Assembly (NCBI GenBank): GCA_030637205.1
Contig: DAOVVL010000148.1
Span: 1-5,855, forward strand
Direction: 5' to 3'
Length of the DNA stretch: 5,855 nt
From: Thalassospiraceae bacterium
Lineage (GTDB): Bacteria; Pseudomonadota; Alphaproteobacteria; Rhodospirillales; Magnetovibrionaceae
In this document: positions 1 through 5,491 of the stretch, in pieces
How positions within the stretch are numbered: position 1 is the first letter of the stretch
Layout of the letters: each line of letters begins with the position of its first letter
Made by a program: the position numbers and the translations under genes
The notes under the pieces: model-generated
What the model was told of the DNA's origin: nothing
Seen by the model: only the letters and a program-made list of their open reading frames with translations
Database searches by the model: none

Positions 1-2055
1 GATATGGTGTTTGCCGAACCGGACCGCATGAACCCCGAAGGCGTGGTCCAATCGCTATACAACCTTGATGATACGACCCGCGAAGCCATCCTGAAACTGC
101 CCAGCAACGATGAATTGTTCGCAGGTGTGATCAAACAGAGCCGCGTCGTGTTGGGCCAGGCCGGTTTCTGGGATGATCTCCCCAAATCATCCACGCGGCC
201 CGCGTTCAAATCCATTGCCGTGCGCGGGCTGGTTCGCGATGCGCCAAAGCCAAGCCAGTTTTTACCCAGTTTCAAATCCATGATTCGCAACGTTGAAGTG
301 CTGGAAGGGCCGGGCGCCGGGCACGGCATTTTTTCACTGGTGCCTGAAACCGACGGCATTGTGCGCCGCGTGCCGACCTTGTTCATGTATCGCGACGATC
401 CTTACACGTCGCTATCGGTTGAAATGATGCGCGTGATGTTTCAACGCAAAACCATCGTTGCCGAAATCGGCCCGGTGGGGCTGGAAGCTGTGGGCGTTGC
501 GCCCAAAAGCCTGACCAAACAACTGCGCGACATGTACCGCCAACTGGCGACCATGTCAGGCGACACCGATGCCAACAGTTACATCGACGCCATGTTTCCC
601 ACCGGCACCCTGAAGCTGCCGACCGATGGTCAGGGCCGCATGTGGCCGTATTTTTCCCGCCACGATAAATCCAAGTATGTCTCGGCGGTTGATGTATTAA
701 ACGGCACTTCTGACCCTAATCGTATCCGCGGCAAGATGGCCATTGTTGGAACGTCTGCGGTGGGGCTTTTGGATATTCGCTCTACCCCGGTCGATGCGAT
801 TATTCCCGGCGTGGAAGTCCACGCGCAAGTTATCGAAGCCGCGTTCAGCGGCGACTTTCTTTCGCGCCCGCCGTGGATCAACGGCGCTGAAATCCTGCTG
901 ATTGCGCTGGGCGGAATCCTGATCATCATTTTGGTGCCGATTGTTGGCGCCAAGTGGACGCTGGCGGTGTTCGTGTTGCTGGCAGGCGGGGCGGCCGGCG
1001 GGTCGTGGTATTTATTCACCGAACAGCGCGTGTTGCTGGATGTCACGTTTGCCATCGCGTCGATCTTCCTTTTGTATTCGACGCTGACGTATCTCAACTT
1101 TTCACGCGAAGAAGCACAAAAGAAACAAACCCGCGATGCGTTTTCAAAATACCTGTCGCCGGACATGGTTGAAACCGTTGCCGAAGACCCCAGCAAGCTG
1201 AAACTGGGCGGCGTCAAGCGCGACATGACGCTGCTGTTTTGCGATGTGCGCGGCTTCACCACCATTTCCGAACAGTTTGACGCCGAAGGCCTGACCGCGC
1301 TGATCAACAAACTGCTGACGCCGCTGACCAACGTCATTCTCGATCACAAAGGCACGGTCGATAAATACATGGGCGATTGCATCATGGCGTTCTGGAACGC
1401 GCCGTTGGATGATGATGAGCATATCTACCATGCCAGCGTCTCGGCACTGTTGATGATCGGTGAAATGGGACCGTTGAACGAACGCCTTGAAGCCGAAGCA
1501 ATTGAAGAAGGGCGCAAGCACATTCCGCTGAAAGTGGGCCTGGGCTTAAATACCGGCGAATGCGTGGTCGGCAACATGGGGTCCGACCAGCGGTTTGATT
1601 ATTCGGTGCTGGGCGATACCGTGAACCTGGCGTCACGCCTTGAAGGCCAAAGCAAGACTTACGGCATGAATATTGTATTGGGGGCGACCACCCATGAGGC
1701 GGTCAAGGACCGGCTGGCGACCATCGATCTCGACTTCATTCAGGTAAAAGGCAAGACCACAGGCGTTTATATTTACGCCCTGATGGGCGATGCCGACATC
1801 AAGGACGTGCCTGAATTTGTGAACGCGAAGGCGAAAATTCACGACGCCATTGAAGCCTATCGCGGCCAACGCTTTGATGCGGCGCTTGAGCTGTTCAAGG
1901 AAATCCGCATGCTGGGCGATGACGAACACAAACCGTGGAAGCTGGCCGTGAACCTGGATGTGCTATGCGATCTCTACGAAGACCGCATCGCAGAATACAA
2001 AATCAACCCGCCCGCCGCCGATTGGGATGGCGTGTTTATTGCTACCACTAAATAA
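1..2055 (+). CDS. CHASE2-domain class III adenylate cyclase, membrane-bound (5' end missing)
   Basis: Predicted to convert ATP to cAMP in response to a signal sensed outside the cytoplasm. Numbering is from the ATG at base 4. That ATG is not the true start: it lies inside the CHASE2 F-x-EPDR motif and the frame is open to base 1, so an N-terminal membrane helix and the start of CHASE2 are missing. CHASE2 spans about residues 1-285. Three hydrophobic segments follow (about 295-313, 317-337, 343-363), the usual CHASE2 arrangement. A coupling helix (KYLSPDMVE, 382-390) leads into the cyclase domain (about 405-595). Visible active-site residues are metal aspartates D414 (LLFCDVRGFTT) and D458 (DKYMGD), adenine-selecting K454 with S534 (DYSVLGD), and transition-state N541 and R545, which suggests class IIIb and ATP specificity. 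A helical tail (about 604-683) with TPR-like character ends in ADWDGV. The gene converges on the minus-strand cluster. The family call is strong; the signal sensed is unknown. Confidence 0.93.
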   Translation, partial: DMVFAEPDRMNPEGVVQSLYNLDDTTREAILKLPSNDELFAGVIKQSRVVLGQAGFWDDLPKSSTRPAFKSIAVRGLVRDAPKPSQFLPSFKSMIRNVEVLEGPGAGHGIFSLVPETDGIVRRVPTLFMYRDDPYTSLSVEMMRVMFQRKTIVAEIGPVGLEAVGVAPKSLTKQLRDMYRQLATMSGDTDANSYIDAMFPTGTLKLPTDGQGRMWPYFSRHDKSKYVSAVDVLNGTSDPNRIRGKMAIVGTSAVGLLDIRSTPVDAIIPGVEVHAQVIEAAFSGDFLSRPPWINGAEILLIALGGILIIILVPIVGAKWTLAVFVLLAGGAAGGSWYLFTEQRVLLDVTFAIASIFLLYSTLTYLNFSREEAQKKQTRDAFSKYLSPDMVETVAEDPSKLKLGGVKRDMTLLFCDVRGFTTISEQFDAEGLTALINKLLTPLTNVILDHKGTVDKYMGDCIMAFWNAPLDDDEHIYHASVSALLMIGEMGPLNERLEAEAIEEGRKHIPLKVGLGLNTGECVVGNMGSDQRFDYSVLGDTVNLASRLEGQSKTYGMNIVLGATTHEAVKDRLATIDLDFIQVKGKTTGVYIYALMGDADIKDVPEFVNAKAKIHDAIEAYRGQRFDAALELFKEIRMLGDDEHKPWKLAVNLDVLCDLYEDRIAEYKINPPAADWDGVFIATTK

Positions 2056-2073
2056 AAATGACGAAGTAGCAAT
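2038..2073. other. Inverted repeat at the convergent gene junction
   Basis: Perfect 8-base arms ATTGCTAC (2038-2045) and GTAGCAAT (2066-2073) flank a 20-base AT-rich loop containing the stop codon of the CHASE2 cyclase. It sits between two converging genes, where a bidirectional terminator would be expected. However, the stem is short, not GC-rich, and neither strand has a clean T-run directly after it. The rest of the 43-base gap is AT-rich, with only a weak AATTT/AAATT stem at 2085-2098. A role in termination is inference. Confidence 0.3.
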
Positions 2074-2098
2074 CACCACATAACAATTTAGAGAAATT

Positions 2099-2461
2099 TT
2101 ATAGAGCCGCCATCTGTTCCACGTCGCGCGCGATGGTGGCGGGGTCGATGGGTTTTTCGATGTAGCCCATGGCACCGGCGTCAGTCGCGCGCTTTTTCCA
2201 GTAAACATCGGTGCGCGCCGAGATCACGATCAGTTTGGTATTGTTGAGCGATACATCGGCGCGGACTTCGCGGCACAGTTCCAGCCCGTCCATTTCGGCC
2301 ATCATTAAATCGGTCAGCACCACATCGGGGCGCTTGCGCCGTATGCCCGAAAGCGCGTTTGCACCTGCGGGGTAGGTGTTGATTTCGTGCCCGGCCTCGG
2401 CCAGCAGCACGCGCATGACTTCGATGATATCGGGATCGTCGTCGATAATGGTGATCTTCAT
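2099..2461 (-). CDS. Single-domain response regulator (CheY-like receiver)
   Basis: A 120-residue stand-alone receiver domain with no output domain. It should be phosphorylated by a histidine kinase (or phosphotransferase) and act through protein contacts. The acidic pocket is D7-D8-D9 (IIDDDPD), the phosphoacceptor is D51 (VVLTDLMMAEMDG), the switch Ser is S81 (VISAR), the switch aromatic is Y100, and the conserved lysine is K103 (IEKP). All catalytic positions are present, so it should be phosphorylatable. The start at 2461 was chosen because MKITIIDDD is the normal beginning of a receiver, a GGA lies 8 bases upstream, and it leaves a 17-base gap after the cyclase stop. A longer reading to 2500 would overlap the cyclase and add 13 residues unlike the family. 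It is the last gene of the minus-strand cluster and so probably co-transcribed with the tandem-GAF cyclase. No kinase is in the window, so its partner is unknown. GlnB-like or DNA-binding roles are not supported. Confidence 0.93.
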   Translation of the reverse strand: MKITIIDDDPDIIEVMRVLLAEAGHEINTYPAGANALSGIRRKRPDVVLTDLMMAEMDGLELCREVRADVSLNNTKLIVISARTDVYWKKRATDAGAMGYIEKPIDPATIARDVEQMAAL

Positions 2462-2478
2462 GGTCGCATTCCGAACGG

Positions 2479-4848
2479 TTATTTGCTTTTCATAACCCAC
2501 ACGCCGTCCCAGTCTTTGGGGTTTTCGGCCTTCAGGTGGTCACACCTTTCTATGTAGGTATCCGACAGCGCGTCTGCGGGGTTTATCTTCAGCACTTCCT
2601 TGAACGATCTAACGGCCTTGTCCCAATCGCCGGCGCGGTAATGCTTGCGCGCTTCGGCAAAGTGGTTCACGCCATCCATCAGGTTGGGGAAGGTGGCATC
2701 GGTGTGATAGTCCAGCACTTCGTACACACGCACCGGTTTGGTCTTGCCCTTGACCACCACGTCGTCGATATCGCGAATGCGGTACGTGCCTTTAAGCTTG
2801 GCAAACGTGTTTTCGGAGATCAGCAAGTGCGCGTGATACTGCTTGCACGCACTTTCAAGGCGCGCCGCCAGGTTCACACCGTCGCCGATCATGGTGTAAT
2901 CCATGCGTTTGGGCGAGCCAATGTTACCCGAAACCACGTTATCGGTGTTTAACCCGATGCCGTGGTCGATTTCCATCAAGCCCTGTTCGCGGCGTTTTAC
3001 ATTCCAGACTTCCAGATCGGTAATCATCTTGATGGCGGCGCGAACGGCGCGGTCTTCGTCATCGTCGTGGGCGACCGGCATACCAAATGCGGCCATGATG
3101 GCGTCGCCGATGAACTTGTCCAGCATGCCGCCTTCGTCGGTGATGCAATCGACCATGATGGTAAAGTATTCGTTGAGAAATTGTACGGTACCTTGCGCAC
3201 CAAGGGTTTCGGTAATGGTGGTGAATGATCGGATGTCGGAAAACAGAACCGTCGCGACCGCACTGCGCCCGCCCAGGAAGTCTTGACTTTCGCTGCCCGA
3301 CATCAACTGGTCGGCAAGGCCGGGGTCCATGTAGCGGCTCATGGTGGACTTCATGCGTTTTTCAGATGAGATGTCTTCGATCATCACCATCGAGCCGAGC
3401 TTTTTTTCTTCGCTACTGACCAGCGGCAACACCGTTACATTGGCCGAAACTTTCTCGTCACCGAATTCAAGTTCGGCGTCCATGAACACGTCGCTGACTT
3501 GCGTTTCGTCAACCTTGGTAATGTTATCCATCACCCACGCATTGGTTCCGTCGAAGAAATCAGATGCCAGCTTGCCGACGACATCTTCTTCGTTTTCGAT
3601 TTTCATAATGCGGTAACCGGCGGCGTTACAGGTGACGATCTTGCCGTCTTCGTCTGTTGTGACCACGGCGTTGGACATACTTTCCAACATGCTTTCCGAA
3701 TAGTTCTTCATGTTCTGCACATCGTTGAACAGCTTGGCGTTTTCCAATCCGATGGCGATCTGGGCGGTAAACGCTTTCAGGCGCTGTTCGTCTTCATCGG
3801 TAAACGGGCCGCCGCGCTTGTTCAGCACCTGGGTTACGCCAATGACCTTGCTTTGTTTGTTGATGACCGGGGTACACAACATGGACCGGGTGAAAAACCC
3901 GGTTTGTTTATCGAACGCCGGATTAAAGCGCAGATCGGCATAACAATGGGGAATGTTGATGCTTTCGCCGGTGGTAAATACGGTGCCGGCAATGCCTAAG
4001 TGGTTGGGCAGGCGAATTTCGATGGTATCCAAACCTGCACCAACCATGGAAAACAGTTCGCTTGTTTTTTCATCGTTGAGGAACAGGGTCGAGCGTTCGG
4101 CGTTCAACAGGCGGGTGGCTTCGCCCATGACCTTGTTCAGCAACTTGGAAAGGTCGATTTCCGACGTCACATCGGAAACGATGTCGAGGAATTCCATTTC
4201 CTCGGCGCTTTTCTTTTCCATGTATTCAAGGTGCTGGGTATTTTGCAATGCCACGGCGGCTTGTGTGGTCATGGCTTCCAGTAACACAAGGTCTGCTTCG
4301 CTGAACGCGACGGGTTTGTCGCCTTTAATTTTATTGAGCACCTGCGCCACACCGATGGTGTGGCCCGATACGGTCTTGATCGGCACGCACAGGATCGACT
4401 TGGTCTTATAGCCGGTCTGCTCATCAATGGATCGATTGAAGCGGTCATCCTTGTAGGCGTCTTTGATGGCAACGCTGGCGCCGGATTGGAAAACATGACC
4501 CGCGACGCCGCTGTCGTTGAGGATGCGGATTTCGCGGCGCTGTTCGCCCTGGGCGGTGCGTGAAAACAGTTCTTCCGATTGGGGATCGTTCAAAAACAGG
4601 GTAGAGCGGTCGGCTTGCAGCTCGACACTCATCATCTCGGTCATCATCTCAAGGGCAGAGTCCAGATCTTCTGCCGTGGATATGCGCCGGCCAATATCGA
4701 TCAGCAGATCGGAAATACCGTATTCGTTGTTGACCTCGGACGCGCGGCGGCTGAGATAGGGGCGACGTTCTTCCTGGTCGGCGCGTTTTTGCTTGGCGGT
4801 CTTGCGCTTAGGCTTGCCCTTGGTTGATTTTGAACCCCCGTCGGCCAT
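2479..4848 (-). CDS. GAF-GAF-PAS class III adenylate cyclase (CyaB1/CyaB2-like architecture)
   Basis: A soluble 789-residue cyclase with no membrane segment. Order: lysine/arginine-rich N-terminus (about 1-35), GAF1 (about 60-205), GAF2 (about 231-374), PAS (about 381-495), coupling helix (RYMDPGLADQLM, 505-516), cyclase domain (about 528-712), helical tail (about 720-789). GAF2 carries a full NKFDE signature (N343, K344, F349, D353, E354), typical of cyclic-nucleotide-binding GAFs; GAF1 has N172, K173, F182, D186 but Leu at 187. Both show the RFN...D.QTG stretch seen in phosphodiesterase GAFs. Cyclase residues present are metal aspartates D538 and D582, adenine-selecting K578 and T652, and N659 and R663, fitting class IIIb and ATP. 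The same domain order occurs in Anabaena CyaB1/CyaB2, where cAMP binding to GAF stimulates activity; feedback here is inferred. The ATG abuts the TAA of the upstream coiled-coil gene, so translation is probably coupled. The C-terminal DWDGV motif matches the convergent CHASE2 cyclase. Confidence 0.95.
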   Translation of the reverse strand: MADGGSKSTKGKPKRKTAKQKRADQEERRPYLSRRASEVNNEYGISDLLIDIGRRISTAEDLDSALEMMTEMMSVELQADRSTLFLNDPQSEELFSRTAQGEQRREIRILNDSGVAGHVFQSGASVAIKDAYKDDRFNRSIDEQTGYKTKSILCVPIKTVSGHTIGVAQVLNKIKGDKPVAFSEADLVLLEAMTTQAAVALQNTQHLEYMEKKSAEEMEFLDIVSDVTSEIDLSKLLNKVMGEATRLLNAERSTLFLNDEKTSELFSMVGAGLDTIEIRLPNHLGIAGTVFTTGESINIPHCYADLRFNPAFDKQTGFFTRSMLCTPVINKQSKVIGVTQVLNKRGGPFTDEDEQRLKAFTAQIAIGLENAKLFNDVQNMKNYSESMLESMSNAVVTTDEDGKIVTCNAAGYRIMKIENEEDVVGKLASDFFDGTNAWVMDNITKVDETQVSDVFMDAELEFGDEKVSANVTVLPLVSSEEKKLGSMVMIEDISSEKRMKSTMSRYMDPGLADQLMSGSESQDFLGGRSAVATVLFSDIRSFTTITETLGAQGTVQFLNEYFTIMVDCITDEGGMLDKFIGDAIMAAFGMPVAHDDDEDRAVRAAIKMITDLEVWNVKRREQGLMEIDHGIGLNTDNVVSGNIGSPKRMDYTMIGDGVNLAARLESACKQYHAHLLISENTFAKLKGTYRIRDIDDVVVKGKTKPVRVYEVLDYHTDATFPNLMDGVNHFAEARKHYRAGDWDKAVRSFKEVLKINPADALSDTYIERCDHLKAENPKDWDGVWVMKSK

Positions 4849-5352
4849 TTATTTCTTCCCCGTTTTCTTGCTTGCAGTTTTTGTCTTTGTTTTGGCCTTT
4901 GTTTTGGCCTTCGCTTTGGGCTTTGCAGCTTCCAGCTCGTCGCGCATGGTCGAAACGGTGTTGTGCAGCTGGCGAACCTCGTCGCGCGCGTTTTTGCTGC
5001 TCTGTTCCAGCTTGTCTTCGTAATCGAACTTAACGGCTTCCAGTTCTTCGCGCATGGTCTGGATGGTTTTATGCAGCTGGGTGGCTTCGCCTTTGCCGTC
5101 TTTCAGGGTGCTTTGAACTTCTTCATCCTTATCGAAGCGCATCTTTTCCAACTGGTCGCGAAGCGCCGCGGCGGCCTCGCGCAGCTGAGTGATTTCCTGA
5201 TTGGCTTCGACCACGGCCTGCTGGACGGCTTCGTTGCGCTCAAAGCGCATCTGTTCCATTTCATCGCGCAGCGCCGAAATGGTGTTGCGCAGATGGCGGA
5301 TTTCCGTCTGCGCTTCCAGAAGCTCGTCTTTTTGTTCGCGAAGCGCGCTCAT
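4849..5352 (-). CDS. Repetitive coiled-coil protein with lysine-rich C-terminal tail
   Basis: I do not recognise a named family. The 167-residue protein (numbered from ATG 5352) is almost entirely charged helix with no signal peptide, membrane segment or enzyme motif. Residues 18-144 are a 36-residue unit present three times in full (18-53, 54-89, 90-125) and once in part (126-144). Leu is at unit position 4, Arg at 12 and Glu at 16 in every copy, and Phe at 20 in the three full copies. Residues 144-167 are half lysine, the rest mostly Ala and Thr, like nucleoid-associated or polyanion-binding tails. ATG 5352 is preferred: an AGGGA lies 10 bases upstream, and the 11 extra codons from an alternative ATG at 5385 include AGA and AGG, which look rare here, and lack coiled-coil character. 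The stop is contiguous with, and in frame with, the cyclase ATG, so the product is probably made with the cyclase and may scaffold or localise it. That role is inference. Confidence 0.82.
   Translation of the reverse strand: MSALREQKDELLEAQTEIRHLRNTISALRDEMEQMRFERNEAVQQAVVEANQEITQLREAAAALRDQLEKMRFDKDEEVQSTLKDGKGEATQLHKTIQTMREELEAVKFDYEDKLEQSSKNARDEVRQLHNTVSTMRDELEAAKPKAKAKTKAKTKTKTASKKTGKK
4855..4861 (-). promoter_or_regulatory. Ribosome binding site of the GAF-GAF-PAS cyclase, inside the upstream gene
   Basis: On the minus strand GGGGAAG lies 6 bases before the cyclase ATG (4848-4846) and inside the last codons of the coiled-coil gene. It supports ATG 4848 as a genuine start despite the zero-base gap after the preceding stop codon, and fits translational coupling or re-initiation. 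Confidence 0.55.
4886..4921 (-). repeat. 12-base tandem repeat encoding the Lys/Ala/Thr tail
   Basis: On the plus strand TTTGTTTTGGCC occurs twice back to back (4886-4897, 4898-4909), followed by a degenerate third copy TTCGCTTTGGGC (4910-4921). Each unit is four codons of the K-A-K-T tail of the coiled-coil protein, so gain or loss of a unit would keep the frame and change tail length by four residues. Confidence 0.8.
4921..5301 (-). repeat. 108-base tandem repeat (3.5 copies) within the coiled-coil gene
   Basis: Copies lie at 5301-5194, 5193-5086, 5085-4978 and a partial one at 4977-4921. The periodicity is visible in DNA as well as protein: plus-strand CGCGCATGGT at 4941 recurs at 5049, and related CGCG-starting stretches recur at 5157 and 5265, each exactly 108 bases apart. 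The copies are diverged, so the duplication is old and the protein-level pattern has been kept. Confidence 0.85.
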
Positions 5353-5362
5353 GCTCGCCGTT

Positions 5363-5367
5363 TCCCT
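5363..5367 (-). promoter_or_regulatory. Probable ribosome binding site of the coiled-coil gene
   Basis: Minus-strand AGGGA lies 10 bases before ATG 5352, while no comparable purine run precedes the alternative ATG at 5385. It favours the shorter reading of the coiled-coil gene. The spacing is slightly long, so the assignment is moderate. Confidence 0.4.
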
Positions 5368-5410
5368 GTAAATCCCTCTAAGCATTGATTAAAGCGATTT
5401 ATCGCCGAGA

Positions 5411-5449
5411 CCGCAAGTGGGGCCTCAGCGGGCAGGCCGCAAGCGGGGC
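5411..5449. repeat. Pair of GC-rich intergenic direct repeats
   Basis: CCGCAAGTGGGGC (5411-5423) and CCGCAAGCGGGGC (5437-5449) match at 12 of 13 positions and are 26 bases apart, in the non-coding stretch between the dehydrogenase and the coiled-coil gene. A GGCCT/AGGCC inverted pair (5421-5425, 5434-5438) joins them. They could be regulator half-sites, a small dispersed repeat element, or part of a larger structured 3' end; the sequence alone does not decide. Confidence 0.5.
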
Positions 5450-5482
5450 TTCGAGCCATAAATTGCTCGAAACTCTCCCGCT
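5442..5482 (-). terminator. Hairpin downstream of the dehydrogenase gene, terminator-like
   Basis: On the minus strand the structure starts about 10 bases after the dehydrogenase stop. An outer stem AGCGGG/CCCGCT (5482-5477 with 5447-5442) and an inner 7-base stem TTCGAGC/GCTCGAA (5471-5465 with 5456-5450) enclose an 8-base AT-rich loop, with an asymmetric internal loop between the stems. Position and strength suit a transcript 3' end, but no T-run follows, so it is not a canonical intrinsic terminator. It may instead be an RNA-stabilising or processing hairpin. Confidence 0.45.
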
Positions 5483-5491
5483 ATGCGTGAC

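Noticed and set aside
630..1337. 235-codon open frame on the minus strand inside the CHASE2 cyclase
   Set aside because: It is antisense to a clear CHASE2, transmembrane and cyclase coding sequence, its translation is Ser/Thr/Arg-rich with no domain, and GC-rich coding DNA commonly leaves such frames open.
2038..2073. Canonical intrinsic terminator between the convergent genes
   Set aside because: The 8-base stem is AT-rich with a 20-base loop and lacks an adjacent T-run, so it is kept only as an inverted repeat.
2462..2500. Longer start of the response regulator at 2500
   Set aside because: It would overlap the end of the cyclase gene by 22 bases and add 13 residues before the canonical receiver beginning.
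3499..3999. 166-codon open frame on the plus strand opposite the GAF/PAS region
   Set aside because: It is fully antisense to conserved GAF2 and PAS sequence. The product has no recognisable motif, and several other plus-strand frames here are equally open.
4921..5301. CRISPR array or VNTR locus
   Set aside because: The 108-base periodicity is inside a coding frame, the copies are contiguous with no spacers, and they are diverged while protein positions are kept.
5353..5385. Longer start of the coiled-coil protein at ATG 5385
   Set aside because: There is no purine-rich site upstream, the extra codons include AGA and AGG, and the extra residues lack the coiled-coil pattern. It cannot be fully excluded.
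4963..5388. 141-codon plus-strand frame with hydrophobic repeats opposite the coiled-coil gene
   Set aside because: The apparent hydrophobic repeats are the complement of the Glu/Lys/Gln-rich coiled-coil repeat. The minus-strand reading has a start signal, clean heptad character and operon context.
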